Source: Eutypella sp. D-1 | Lineage: Eukaryota; Ascomycota; Sordariomycetes; Xylariales; Diatrypaceae | Assembly (NCBI GenBank): GCA_023313575.1 | Contig: JAJTTP010000007.1 | Span: forward strand, 1,178,001-1,242,000 | Reading direction: 5' to 3' | DNA: 64,000 bases | Shown here: positions 1 to 12,340 of the stretch, in pieces | Layout: each line of letters opens with the position of its first letter | Position numbering within the stretch: position 1 is the first letter of the stretch | Translations under genes and position numbers: made by a program | The notes under the pieces: generated by a model | Databases searched by the model: none | What the model was told of the DNA's origin: nothing | The model's input: only the letters and a program-made list of their open reading frames with translations

Positions 1-417
1 GTCGGCAAGTTCAGTGACTCCGCTTCCGGTGTCATGGACCTCGACCTCGTCGACTACGAGCTCGGCTTTAACGTCGACCTGTACGGCGTCGGCCTCGACA
101 AGGCCGCCCGCCTCCGCGTCGGCGAGTCCGCCATGACGCACGCCATGGTCCTCACAGCCGTGCACGTCGAGGACGGTCGCGAGAGTGGGGAGAAGGGTAG
201 AAGGGCTGGCGAGAAGACGGTCCGCTGGAGAGTCCAGAATAGCTGGGGCGAGGCCGCCGGTGACAAGGGCTGGTTCGTCATGACCGACCGCTGGATGGAC
301 GAGTTCGTCTACCAGGCCGTCGTCGACCCCCGCTTCCTCACTCGCGAGGTCAGGGACGTCCTCGACAAGGACCCCGTCGTCCTGCCCCTCTGGGACCCTA
401 TGGGCGCCCTGGCGTGA
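1..417 (+). CDS. Bleomycin hydrolase, C-terminal part (cut by window edge)
   Basis: This is the last 138 residues of a bleomycin hydrolase-type cysteine aminopeptidase (peptidase family C1-B), a cytosolic hexameric enzyme that trims peptides and also hydrolyses the amide of bleomycin. Reading frame 1 is open from base 1, and the start codon and catalytic Cys lie to the left of the window. Family signatures are clear: GVMDLDLVDYELGF near the left edge, MTHAM with the catalytic His (codon 139-141), and QNSWGE with the catalytic Asn (codon 238-240). DKGWFVMTDRWMDEFVYQ follows, and the terminal LPLWDPMGALA is the self-processing C-terminal arm of this family. The stop is TGA at 415-417. A small charged insert (RESGEKGRRAGEKT) between the His and Asn motifs is a lineage-specific loop. 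The identification is firm. Confidence 0.96.
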   Translation, partial: VGKFSDSASGVMDLDLVDYELGFNVDLYGVGLDKAARLRVGESAMTHAMVLTAVHVEDGRESGEKGRRAGEKTVRWRVQNSWGEAAGDKGWFVMTDRWMDEFVYQAVVDPRFLTREVRDVLDKDPVVLPLWDPMGALA

Positions 418-2808
418 TCGTGCTCGCTCGGCTTAGTGGCGGCAGTGGTGGGGATGCTGTGTGATAGGTGTTGGTGTATTTATGCTGTTATGACGACCAT
501 GATTTGTGCCCGGGACTCCTGGGAGGGGTTCTCATATGTTGTCCAGTTCCGCAATTTGATATGCGTCATTTTGTTTTGTGTTGCAATTTGGGAGGGATGC
601 AAAATTCCTGAGTCGATAGCGTTATGAGACAATAGAATGATCAGAAGTTTCTCCGCATTTTATCTGCCACACTTTTCACTCGTACTACCTGAGGGTACTT
701 ACCTTCGCCTACCATTGGTTGGCTTACTAGCCTCTCGCCATTGGCAGCGCCGAGTAAAATATCCGAGTACTCGATGTCACTGAGCCCTGTGGCTGACCCT
801 CCGTAGTGGGATAGACCTAGAGTAGATGGAGCATCTGGGACGGCGCGATGTGGTGGTATTCTTTGTCTGGGGCCCCTACGGTCCGTCTGTGATACGGGTT
901 ACGGGATGGTGAAACCGGCGGCTACAGTACTGCACTGGCATTCTATGTTCACCGGGCAGATGAAGCCTACGTCCCCAGCCCAATTCCCCTGTGAACATTT
1001 CATGTGAGAAATAGGGATGTTGTGATACTTTCGCGAAATAATTGACAGGGGAAAGACAACGTGCATGATACTGCCGGGCGTTCCCATGGAAATCACATCA
1101 TATGGAAGTTTTTTTCTATGATCTTTACCATGACAGTAGAATTTATTCATGCATGCACCGACGGGCGGACTTATCATGGCTCGTGAAGCTTAGTTGACAT
1201 TTACTATCGGCTATGAATTTGAAAGGGGGGGGGGTTGTTTCCATGTCAAAGATAAAGTCTAGCCAGCGATGATATATTTCTTGTCGTGGTGACTCATTCC
1301 CGATCTTATGTCAACATTTTTCCTCTCTCAAGATCGAACCGTCTCCTTCGTGGTATATCGAAGAAACATGGGGTGATGATAGTAACGTGCACATTTAAGG
1401 GCACTTCTCGCGGTCCGGCTACCCACATGCTCACTTAACTCATCTGCTTCAGTTAGTATTAGATCGCTTGGCTTGTATATGTTTTCCTTCATGAGATTTA
1501 GACTCGTCCAACAAACGATTTTCCGCCCTGCCTCTACCTGCACTACCGCATCGTATGGCAAGATACCACAAGACTCTTCGGTGTGCAGTGTAGTGCACAG
1601 AATAGTCTGTGTTCAGCCTTGCGGGTGCCGCTCTGGTGGGCGGATGTTGATATCTAGTGGAAGTTACACATATCAACGAACCAAATCCACAGCATAAGAT
1701 GACCGCATTGAAGATATCAGTAGAAGGCACTAGCCCTCGAGTCTTTTAGATCGAGCCAGTCGGGCTCAAAGGAAGACAAAGGAGTACAAAGTCCACGGCG
1801 GCTACCCTCCATCTATTCTCGCACTAGGTTCATCATAATTCAAAGCTGCCACTTCTAGACCAATGGTAATAGCAACCGTTCCATTGGGCACATGAGAACC
1901 AACAGGCCTCTGGCCGTTTGCTTACATTCCCGTCTACGAGGTAACACTAGCTCTTTAGGATACAAGCGAACCACAAATATCGGCAAGACTTCGGACCCAT
2001 GGAAAGAGAGGATTGTGATAGTCATAGGTAGGCAACCAGAAAGCTAGGTAGTTCACGATGCAGAGATGCTCCCGGATAGCTTGCTGCATGGATAGTGTCA
2101 AACCATACAGTGTTGACTAGGGTAGCTTTTCCAAAGTAGCTTGAGTATCTGGTACTTAGGGAGTTAAAAGCTTTGCTAGAGAAGCTGGGAGGAGAATCGA
2201 AGCGAGAACGTTTAAGAGCCCCCTACGCCAGAACAAAGCGGCACATGTCGGTGAGCTTTTAGGAGGCGCATATTACAACCCCAACTAACGAGAGTTCATC
2301 TGGGGAGCGAACTGTATACGTGGTTAGAGACAATAGATACCTAAAGAATCGCGTGGTATTCTAAAGTGTTGTTATATGCCCCTTTGCATAGAAGAAAAGA
2401 CTAATAAAGAGAATAAGATGCCTGAATTCTCATGCGACGCATGTGAAGCTGCGCTGCTCCCGATAACCATCTATTGGTACGTGGGTACGTACATGAGGCA
2501 GGCATCCCCTCGAGTCGGATGGGGATGTGAGATCGCCTTATGAACTGCCGGCATAGAGAACGACGCTCTTCTGCTACTATGGATACGTGTCGTTCAGGTG
2601 GCTAGTTGAGCTGCTACGTGTCGTGTCTGCCCTCCAGCTTGGGCACACGAATCTCTTGCAAGCACGTGTGAGTGACTAGACGAGATGGAAGAAGTAGATA
2701 GCTACGGCACGCCATATTCTTTCGACCTGCATACTAACGACTCCTCGACCACTCCCCCCTCGTTAGGCACGGGTACTGGTCTGTTCATGCGCCCCGCCCG
2801 CTCGTCTA

Positions 2809-2834
2809 TGACTGACTGACTGACTGACTGACTG
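2809..2834. repeat. (TGAC)n microsatellite
   Basis: About 6.5 uninterrupted copies of the tetranucleotide TGAC. Confidence 0.95.
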
Positions 2835-4670
2835 GCCTGCGTTAGCTTACTGAGCGGGCGGGTGCTAAGTAGCCGGGCGTAATTCCATGTAGGTGTTGCG
2901 CGGTGCTGCAGATGTTGTGTAGCCCAGAGCGGGGGGGCATAGATGAGTGACAGCTGTCAGATACCGCCCCTTTAGCAGCGACATCTCCGTTGTCATAGAT
3001 TGGGGGCGGTGTGTACTGTGTGCGTGGGTGTGGTCTACATTGCGCCTTTGTTGCTTTACCGACCCCCCTTCCCCCTTCCTCTCTGCTGCTGCTCCTGCTC
3101 ACTGGGCGTCTGTATGGCTGACGTGCGCCCGCACGCATTTATCTGCGGATAGGCTGAAGGCTTGAAGAAGGATTATACGGTAGTGACGGGGCAGAATGTC
3201 TGGCTGTGATGTCACAGCACAGCCAGCAATAATAAGGGTTGTCTTGTCTACCAGTACCGCCATGGCGGGATTTCCAGTATAGCAGGGAAGTTAAGGGGGT
3301 CGGCATGCTGCCAGCGTAGACAGATCCTAGTCGGCCCCGGCGACGTGGACAGCCCCTATGACCGGAGGAGGCGTCTTCAGACATCGACGGCGATCTTCAA
3401 ACGCATTCGCATCAGATCATTGAAAGACATCTAAATAAGCAGTTCCAATAGATAGGTGTCCGATACTGCCGAATCTAAAAGTGGGTTTCGCCACTGAGGC
3501 ACGCTGGCATCGGCGAGAAGGGAGGGATGATCATCATGATGTTTCTTCGCTTGTTGGGCACCACATCGGCAGTCAGGGGCTAGGTTGTAGTTTACGTTGT
3601 AGCGTGTACATGGCGTGCCTATCTAACCTCTGCTACAGAATACTACGACTGGGCACTTGGCCAGAGGGAGGGGGTGGGATCTCCTTGGGGAGTCTTCTAG
3701 AAGCGGGAAAGCTGTCCGGATACTGGTTGGTAGCTTTTTAGATCTCAGCCCAACATTTGACAACTCACTTTGAGGCAGATTTCCCGTTCTGGGATGCGAG
3801 GGGAGCCAAGTCCAGAACTGGGTACCGTCGTTCTCGCACCTAGCTGCTTGACGGCTCGGACTATCCAGACACATCAGAGAGATGCGAGTCCTCCCTTCCG
3901 TGGATCGGGACATGATCAGACTCTAACTAGTGTGGCCGGGCGTCTGCAAACAGTTCGTTGGCGAGTTGGGTACGCATGAACCTTCCAAACCTCGGGTATC
4001 ACTGGTTGCCTAGGAAAAGTGACTAACTAGGTTCTTCCCTGTAGCAGGCAGCTAACATCGACTTGTATTTGCTTTCCTCTTCTCCCCCGCCTTCTTATTT
4101 CGCAGCCGCGGCCATGCGCCTCATCGCTAACATCTATATGACTGTTCGTAGGGAGCGGCGCTGAGTCCTCTGCCTGCCAACACACCATCCACTACGAAGA
4201 GGAGATCGATCGTGCCGTTGGGTTGCATGTCCATTAGGTAGTTAGTTGGCTCTACGTCGGGAATAGAGAAGACGTTTCCCGGTTTCAATTTTCTTATATC
4301 CCTTTCCCCGCCGCCAGGCTGGTCTTTTCGAAAAGGGGGGGTGTTGGACATGACTGACTGTAGTTACTGGGAGGCGACGTGAACGCTGCGAGAGCCTCGC
4401 GGGTCGCGTAGCCAATCACGCCGTTGAGTGTGGCACTCCTCTAGGATGTACACATGTAAACAGTTTGACAAAAGTACAACGGCATCCATAGGCTTCCTCG
4501 ACAGTTTGGCAGAAGATGGGCGGGCGGGCACGCAAGCAAGCAAGCATGAACTCCCAAAGCTCGCCACTCGGGCTGCATTTCGTCCCGTGGCTTGCTTCCG
4601 CTGCGTTGTCAGAATGTTCAGTCAGTGGCGCAAGGTGAGCGGACTCGGCAAGTCCCTTTTTTTTTCTCTC

Positions 4671-4707
4671 TTGCCTTGCCTTGCCTTGTCTTGTCTTGCC
4701 TTGCCCT
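4671..4707. repeat. TTGCC/TTGTC pentamer repeat
   Basis: Roughly seven tandem pentamers alternating between TTGCC and TTGTC, followed by a partial second run to about 4725. Confidence 0.85.
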
Positions 4708-5937
4708 ACATCCCCTTGTCTTGCCCTACCGCGCTTGTTTCGCGCAGATCATCAGGCGAGTATTATGTAGAGCAAGAGTAATAGGGAGCCTACGAATCAG
4801 CCTAGGCTGTAGTTAGCAGCGGCCGGCGCCGGCTACGAAGGTATAGGCGCAGATAGGCCCATGTATGTATGAAGACATGGAGTAGAGGACATCAATTGGT
4901 TTTCATAAACCCGAAAAGCGGCAAAGATTCGCCAATCCCGAAACTGCTTAAAATCGGAGCCAGCGTCTATTGCATTGCACGGATGTACAAGTAGGCGGCG
5001 ATAAACGGTAATATACATCATCATATATATTTTTCACTACTTAGTGAGAGTGTATACCAAACAGGAAATTCGGTGTATCACTGGCCTCGTCTTATTGCTA
5101 AGAGGGATTTGGGTTTGTTGAACCCTGCACACACAATCTTCGGCATTTTATTTCTATTTTAATTGTGACATTTAAATTTTTACCTTTTTTTCGTGTTCAT
5201 TTTCCAGCAATCTGGTTGGGTATGAGCCGTACCGGTCGTAGAAGCCCAACCGACTGCAGATGCCCATCGGATGGTAACTCAAGAGCAGAACACGTGAGGT
5301 GCCCTGGTAAAGAATGGCAGCTTGGGAACCATACAGATCCCTGTCTTCGACCGAAATGAAACAGGAACAGAATCTAGGAAACATGAGGTGCGGGCAGGCG
5401 GGTCAAGGAGGCAGGCCGAAAACCAATCTGAGAGGCGACTTAGCGCCAGTTGCCTATAACTGAGATGCCCTCTGCTGCCCGCTGCCATAGTTGAACGTAT
5501 GTAGAGGATGAGAATGGTTATGACGATGTAAAGCCCACTCTCATTTGGTCACCTGACGAGCTTTCTATTGCGGGATTGGGGTGGTCATAGATTGTCCACT
5601 GGACCATTGAGACGTAAGTTAGGACGGACAAGAGCTGTTATTCGTTTATCGAATCGGCCATTCGTTGCGAAGAACCAGCCAGGTAAACAATGCTTTAGAA
5701 ACATCGTGGGGACATGGACTGACGGGGCACGACCACAATACTTGGTTGTGAGCCTCTCTTTTTGTCCGACTTACTGCATGGGTGAATGTAGCCGAAATGA
5801 TATAATGTTGCGTCCCGGCGACTTTTATTTTCGTATGCGCCTATCTGCGTTTCTTCTCTACCTCGATTTCTAAACAGCAGACATCAAATTGCAGACACGA
5901 CGAACATATATACATTACATAGAAAAAGAGAACACCC

Positions 5938-5968
5938 AAAAATCCCCCCAAAAATCCCCCCAAAAATC
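5938..5968. repeat. 12-bp tandem repeat, A5-T-C6
   Basis: About 2.5 perfect copies of the unit AAAAATCCCCCC in the non-coding spacer. Confidence 0.9.
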
Positions 5969-6672
5969 TTGGCCTACGTTCGTCCGACAGAAAACGATCC
6001 CCTTTCAACCTTTTCTGCTGACATACCTAACTAAACCATAGATACATACGGATAGCACGTAGCTGGGCACGACATCTAAGTCCTACATACGACCAATGAC
6101 ATCTGGCCTTGCCTGCTCCCTCATCCATTCCGAGTGAAAGGTAGCGCCATTGCCCACTACCTGCATCATCAGTAAAGGGTAAGAGGCACGCAGCCACTTC
6201 AATCGCGTCGCACCCAACACCCATCTTCAACGTCGTATCGCGACCCGAAAAAGGAAAGGAGCTGTCGAAACCAAGAAAAAAAATAAAGAGAACAAGATAA
6301 TCACGAAGTAATCACAACGAGATATATCCGGTTAGAAAGGTGCGTATCACTTCGTGTAATCAATCAGTACAATGCCGTCCGTCCATTGTGGTGGGATTTG
6401 ACAAGTTCTGGGTTACGTGCCGTGTTGCCATGTGACTACATAATCGACTAGGTAACACGAACGATTCTGACGAAATACTGACTTCTAGAACAGGAAAAGA
6501 AGAAAAGAAGAAACATTGCCTCTTCCAGGTTGCCTGCCTTGTTCGCCATTTATCAGCTAGATGTCACTTATAAAAAGTTAGTACCGATTAGTGTAGATTG
6601 GGGACCAACTACAGAACCCGGGCTGTTCAGCTATCCCGAGGTCAGGGTACGTTATTACTTCCGGTACCTACC

Positions 6673-6682
6673 TACCTAGGTA
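6673..6682. repeat. TACCTAGGTA palindrome (copy 1)
   Basis: A perfect 10-bp palindrome embedded in a longer run of CCTA/TAGG words (about 6661-6695). It is one of seven perfect copies in the window, all outside the confident coding exons. Confidence 0.8.
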
Positions 6683-7518
6683 CTTAGGTACCTACAAGTA
6701 AGTATTTTAATACCTACTACTAAAGCACCTGGTAGCTGCCTGGGCATGCTATATAAGCAGTAGGAGCTGAGAGGGGTTGTATGTTACTGGTACTTCGTAC
6801 TTCCAGTACACTATCCATCCATCACCTGAACCTGACAACCAAATACATGCCCGACACCTGGGCAGATTTACATGGCAAGCATAGAAAAAAAAGAAAAAAA
6901 AGTATTGCCAACCTTGATGCTAATCGATGCTAATCTGTTTGAAGGGTAGCAGCTAGTTCAAGCCCTGTAGTGGTTTATTTTTATTTTCGTTACATTTTCA
7001 TTACGGAATACGGAAGAGTGAGATAACGGATTAGATACATACCTAAGTACGGAATAGACGTCATCCATCAGCCCTAGAGGTTGTCACCGGAACCTTGGAA
7101 GCCATCACTAGAGGTATCTCGTCATATCCATTATCTAAATCTCTAAATCTCTAAATCTCACTCAATAACATTCCTGCTTTTCCGTTTCCTCCCTTCTTCC
7201 CTTATCCCCTTCTCCTGTTCTCGTCGCAACCCATTGCATTGCTCGGCACCAATTGTGGCACCAATTGGAATGGTCATCTGGTGAGGAAAGCAAACAAGGC
7301 AACCTACCTCGGTAGAAACAACCAAGCGATAAAGCAAGGGAAAAAAGAAAGAAAAAAGGAGGGGGGACCAAAGGAGAGAATAGTAACCTGGCAAAGCAAC
7401 CTGGCGGCATCGCATCAAACCACGACATCAGATCCCATCCCATACTTTCCCCTTTTCACACGACACATCCACCCATTATCGTCTGCCCCTCCATTTGGAC
7501 CTCCGATCTCACATCCTA

Positions 7519-7550
7519 CAACTGCAACTGCAACTGCAACTGCAACTGCA
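7519..7550. repeat. (CAACTG)5 microsatellite
   Basis: Five perfect hexamers within the presumed leader region of the downstream DUF8035 gene. Confidence 0.95.
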
Positions 7551-9580
7551 AGGACAGAACTGACGGGCATTCGGTTTCTTCTCTTTGTTCTCTTCTTTCT
7601 GCTACTGCTTCTGCTGCTGCTACCGCCGCCCGCTGCTCTGCTAGGTCAGAACCGTTGCATCCTCCTCGGCCTCTAAATCTATCTTGGCATAGCGAAGCCT
7701 TTTTAAGTAGCTACCTAGATAGCTAGCTGCAGGAGACGGACACCCTCGTTGGTATCTCGCAGGCTGATGCTTCTCGCATATCAACGGCCTTGCTTCTGAA
7801 CAGCTGATCGCCTCTTTCGCGAACGCTTACTTGTTCTGTCGCATGCCTTGGCCTGCTTGACTATTGCATTGAATACGTAGCGGGAGCCTCGCCTACCTCC
7901 TTCATTCTCCAGCCAGTTGTCCGCCCCTTTCTTATTCGTCGAACCCTTTTTTTGGGTCAGACGTACATATTTGTTTTCTCAACAACGCCTTGTTACTACC
8001 TCCTTTATGCCACCATCCGTCCGATTCTACAAGACAAGAGACGCAGCGGTCCGAACCTTGCTTGACGAACCATAATTGGATATCCAAGAGCGCCCACCTG
8101 GCACCCATATAGGCAACTACCGATTCCTTATCTTAGTACTATTTTGGTGAGTAGCGAGCTTTCCTTCTCGTCTGTCTTCTCGTCTGTTTTCTGGTCAACT
8201 TGCCGGTTTGCCCACGTTCGACAACACGAACGGACGGGACTTGGCAGTGACTGGACGGCGACTACTTTCATCATCCCTTCCTTCATACGTACGTACGGAC
8301 ACCACGCAGCCAAGGGATCAATTCTCGCAGCCCTCTGCCGTTCATCATATTATCCCTCTTATCACTCTTTACATGTCCACCTTCGTCATGAACGAAGGGA
8401 ATCGGGAAATAATAAGAATAAAAACTATCCCCCAAACCGAGGATTATCACTCTCTTCTCGGCATCCCGGCTTCTCACTTACCAGCTTAATCAATTGTATT
8501 GTTACGGGTCAAGTTTTGATCCCAGGACAACCCAGAACCCAGAATCCAGAACCCAGTCCCTACATAGAACCCAGATCTGCGCAAGCCTCTCGTGGCAAAT
8601 CGCACATGTTGGCCTAGTGGCCCAATTCCCACCTCGTGTTACCCGTCTGCAGCCCAACCGAACCCGACTCCGACCAACCGACCTGCCGAAGTCTCTTGTT
8701 GCCTGTCGTTACATACCTATAGGTATCCTAGGCAGCCAGCCAGACTAGGTGGTCTGGTGGTCCAAGGTAGTCAAAGTACTTTACGGAGGAGAGGGAGGGT
8801 GCACTCTTACAAGAGTGCACTTGAAGACTTGGCGACCCATCGGCACAAACCCCACCATCCAAGCAAGGGTGTGCAGGCAGGGGGGGACCCTTATCGTACT
8901 GTATTATTCCTTTTCTCTTCCTTGAAGTTTTGCTCTATTTACTACTCCCATTTGGAGGGGTAAAAAAAGTGTGTGACTGATAAAAAACTATCTACATACG
9001 TCTGTCCATCTTCCCAGCCTATTTCCCACGTTCCCCACCTCCTCCTTCAAACCAGTCCACCAAAGGTGTCTTCAATCTTGCTCGCCAACGGTGCAAATCA
9101 TAGCATCATAAAATTGACCTATCTGTGTGTCATCTTCACTTTGCTTACGGGTTGTCAACTTACTAGTCTATGAATTGAAGTTCGCTAGGCGCGAAGCGAC
9201 TTTGGTGCTAGCCTCCGGCCCCCAACGAACATTTCACGGAGAACGGAAAACGGAAAGCGTTGGCTGATTTAATAAGCCAAAATCTGACGTGGAGAAAGGA
9301 AATCATTTAGGACTTTCCATCCGTCTCGGTCTTTCGTCTCAGTCTCTTCCTCGTCCCACATTCGTCATTGCATTTTCAATCAGATGAAGTGTGGTTGACC
9401 ACCAACTTGGCAAGACAAAATCTCACAATATTATCTTCTATCAGCCCAAAACCGGATCCGTATGTTTTCATAACTGAAAACAAATCATCTATCCGGCTCA
9501 CGATATATACCTGGATTCATTCATTTAAATATATTTACATATATACTGTATACAACACTTACTAGAAAGACGGTGCCGCC

Positions 9581-12340
9581 ATGGCCGATGCTCGATATCG
9601 ATACACAGGGGGGCGCCGCTCCCCGACTCTCAACCCCGCCCGAGCGTCCATGCCAGTAGGCATCGGGGGATCTTACCCCTACAATGGAGATATTCATGCC
9701 ATTCCCACAGCACGATATGATGCGTCTGTTCCGAGACGTGGAACTGAACCCCGAACAACGGCATCACCAAATACGACCATTACGACTTATAACGTCTCTA
9801 AAGACCCCGTTGCGAGAAGCTCAAGCGTTCGCGAGCCCGGCCAGCACCACCCACGTCGTCGATCTTCCGTCGCGGAAACGACCCGGCCCATTATTGTCAC
9901 TACCAACCATGCCAAACCCCCGCCCACGTCATCTCATGCCAGTTCCACCACTCGGGCTAGTAGCCCACCACGAGACTCATACCGCCTAGGCGACGAGGCA
10001 TATTACGCCCAACCTGCATCATCCATACGTGCACGCAGCCAGAACCGTCGTCACGGACATAGCCATACCCAGAGCAGTACAGCATTAGATGATGAATTTT
10101 ACCGATTGAGGGAGCGAGTCGGAGGTGATGAGAGGCTCAGGGCCCCAGATCCCTACCGTCATGCGCGTGCACAAAATCTCTACCCAACCGCCCCTCACAG
10201 CGCCAATCCTGCCATCCCAGGGTATGAAGGCGAAGGTTTTGAGTACACTGGGCCCAGTGATCTAGCTAGATATGACCTCGAGCATGGCCGCGCCCGAAGA
10301 AGCCGCCGGGAGAGTTTTGACCGGCCTTACTACCGCCCGAGTGTGAATATTGTGAGCAACGAACCAGCAAGGTATGATGCTCGTGGCCGCGGCCCGCCGC
10401 CTACGTCCGTTGGCCTAGATAGATACAACAGGGCCGCGGCCGCAGCCACGGGCACTTACGACCGCCCCTCGGTTACAATGCCCTCGCTGCCTTCGGTGCC
10501 CCCTCCCCCATCAGTGGAGCCCCCGCGGCGGCCTGCTTTAATCGAGCCCGCCCCAGCCCACGACCCCAGGATTTCACGGCCACGGCCTGTTTCTCTCTAC
10601 CAGGATGCTGCACCACGCATGTCACACCCGGACGACATCTATCGTACCCGGGACGACGAGCGTTCTCATAAAGATCGCCGCGACCGTACCGAGCCGTTCC
10701 GTGACGAGGATGTTCCCACCCGTGGCTTTGGCATTCGCACAGATCATCTTGATTCCGCGGACCGACGATCGGCTGACCCTGACCGTCGTGACCACGACGA
10801 GAGGCGCCCGCGGCGGGAACTAGACGATCGTGAATCGAGACGTCACTCAGACGAAGAGCTGGACCGCACCCGAGGCCGTGAATCTCGAAACATGGTTGAG
10901 GATATCCACCCCCGTCCACGTATTGATGATAGTCTAGACGGCAAGGAGTCCAGCCGCAGCGACAAAGTTCGTGACAAGGTGACTTCTGGACTCGGCGTCG
11001 CCGCTGCAGCTCTGGGACTTGGTGGAGTAGCCAAGGATGCTGACGCCGATGAGAGAATCGCATCTTCCCGACGCCATCGTGACTCCGACGTTGGAAAAGA
11101 GCCCAGCAGCCTGCGTCCTGTGGATAAGTATAGGCCTCGTGACAGCTCCGTACATGGACACAGACGCTCGCCCTCAGAAGAAGCCGTCTTAGCAGAACAG
11201 CGACGAGACTCTAGGAAAGATCGACCTGATTCAAGAGATGGCTTCGACCTGAAAGAGCGTGAGAGGCTGCGCGATCGTGACCGTGACCGTCTCGACAGTG
11301 ATCGGGACCGTCCCCGTGAAAAAGATCGTGACAGGGAGAGGGATCGAGAGTGGGACTATGAGCGGGATTTCGAGCGAGAACGTGACAGGAAAGATGCGGA
11401 TGCCAGACGGACTGCGACCTCTGATCGCCGGAACGAGTCTCCCCCATCAGATGGCGATGGTGCTGCTTCGAGAAGACGGAATCGTAACTCGGGGGTGTTC
11501 GACCCCACCGACACTCGAGATCTGTTAGACATCAAGTCCCAATTGGCAGCGATGGATGACAGACATCAGCCTAAGGAACACACATCACCCAAGGAGCGTG
11601 TGGCTGAAGGAGATACGGAGATATCGTCAAGCTCTGAGAGACGACAGGCTCGGTCACGTGCACAGTCTCGAGGCAGAGAGTCCGCTCCCACAGACGACAA
11701 ACAGGTTCGCGTAGTGTCACCCCCACGAGAGAAGAAGCCCGAGAAGCCGATCAAGGGAATCCTTAAACAGCCGAGTGCCAAATTCCCCGAGGACAATAAC
11801 CCTATCAGAGAAGGGGTCGCACCTCACAAGGACGACAAGACGAAGAAGGATGTGCCGCAAGGTGCCCGGTGGACTAAGATTAACCGAAGGATGGTCAACC
11901 CCGAGGCTCTAACCATCGGCAAGGAGAGGTTCGAGGTCCGGGATGAGTTCGTTATCGTATTACGGGTCTTGAGCAAGGAAGAGATTCAGGCGTATGCAAC
12001 TGCCACAGCACAGATAAGAGGTAAGCGAAGCCCACCGTCGAGTCTTTCCACGCCTCCACGGCTGCAGATTAGACCGAGCGATACTGACGGCACGACTATA
12101 GAAATGCGCCGGAAGGAGTATGAGAGGGAGATGGGGTACGACCGCGACTATGACCGGGACGATGACGACCGGCGAAGGCGTCGCGACCGGGACCGGGATA
12201 CTGACTCGGACCGGGAGCGTGAGCGCCGTCGGCACCGCGAACTTGACGAGGAGTCCCGCCCGCCCAAGGCGATTGAATACACCGCCCAGAGCGATGACCG
12301 GCAACACAGCCGCCGCCGGTCGAACCGAGACTACGACTAG
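9581..12340 (+). CDS. DUF8035 domain protein, R/D/E-rich
   Basis: This is a fungal protein of unknown function, very rich in Arg, Asp, Glu, Ser and Pro and probably disordered over most of its length. The start GCCGCCATGG is an ideal Kozak context. The only folded-looking part lies at about residues 760-815 (GARWTKINRRMVNPEALTI, then FEVRDEFVIVLRVLSKEEIQ), which I recognise as the DUF8035 domain of filamentous fungi. Before and after it are RD/RE dipeptide stretches (about residues 565-605 and the C-terminus), like those of RNA-processing or scaffold proteins. The proposed model is join(9581..12020,12102..12340), 892 residues. The 81-nt intron has GTAAGC, CTGAC and TAG signals and is a multiple of three without stops, so its retention would give 919 residues. 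After splicing the domain runs directly into an arginine-rich helix. A nuclear role is only an inference. Confidence 0.87.
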   Translation: MADARYRYTGGRRSPTLNPARASMPVGIGGSYPYNGDIHAIPTARYDASVPRRGTEPRTTASPNTTITTYNVSKDPVARSSSVREPGQHHPRRRSSVAETTRPIIVTTNHAKPPPTSSHASSTTRASSPPRDSYRLGDEAYYAQPASSIRARSQNRRHGHSHTQSSTALDDEFYRLRERVGGDERLRAPDPYRHARAQNLYPTAPHSANPAIPGYEGEGFEYTGPSDLARYDLEHGRARRSRRESFDRPYYRPSVNIVSNEPARYDARGRGPPPTSVGLDRYNRAAAAATGTYDRPSVTMPSLPSVPPPPSVEPPRRPALIEPAPAHDPRISRPRPVSLYQDAAPRMSHPDDIYRTRDDERSHKDRRDRTEPFRDEDVPTRGFGIRTDHLDSADRRSADPDRRDHDERRPRRELDDRESRRHSDEELDRTRGRESRNMVEDIHPRPRIDDSLDGKESSRSDKVRDKVTSGLGVAAAALGLGGVAKDADADERIASSRRHRDSDVGKEPSSLRPVDKYRPRDSSVHGHRRSPSEEAVLAEQRRDSRKDRPDSRDGFDLKERERLRDRDRDRLDSDRDRPREKDRDRERDREWDYERDFERERDRKDADARRTATSDRRNESPPSDGDGAASRRRNRNSGVFDPTDTRDLLDIKSQLAAMDDRHQPKEHTSPKERVAEGDTEISSSSERRQARSRAQSRGRESAPTDDKQVRVVSPPREKKPEKPIKGILKQPSAKFPEDNNPIREGVAPHKDDKTKKDVPQGARWTKINRRMVNPEALTIGKERFEVRDEFVIVLRVLSKEEIQAYATATAQIRGKRSPPSSLSTPPRLQIRPSDTDGTTIEMRRKEYEREMGYDRDYDRDDDDRRRRRDRDRDTDSDRERERRRHRELDEESRPPKAIEYTAQSDDRQHSRRRSNRDYD
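12021..12101 (+). other. Predicted 81-nt in-frame intron in the DUF8035 gene
   Basis: Donor GTAAGC at 12021, branch-like CTGAC about 16 nt before the acceptor TAG ending at 12101. The length is divisible by three, there is no in-frame stop, and the phase is 1. Removing it turns QIR-GKRSPP into QIR-EMRRKEYE, which continues the domain helix more naturally. Confidence 0.7.

Larger units (their letters stand above)
418..9580. other. 9.2-kb intergenic region and long leader of the DUF8035 gene
   Basis: I see no convincing coding exon here. Open frames are short, start mostly at non-ATG codons and lack codon bias. From about 7100 the + strand becomes pyrimidine-rich. The last 1.5-2 kb before 9581 look like a long transcript leader with several small upstream reading frames. 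Simple repeats occur at 2809-2834, 4671-4707, 5938-5968 and 7519-7550. Confidence 0.6.

Noticed and set aside
7239..7676. 145-codon plus-strand frame
   Set aside because: Opens only at TTG, runs through a CAACTG microsatellite and CT-rich leader sequence, and resembles no family.
8144..8617. 157-codon plus-strand frame
   Set aside because: No ATG-led coding signal and low-complexity repeats near its end. It fits a long leader better than a gene.
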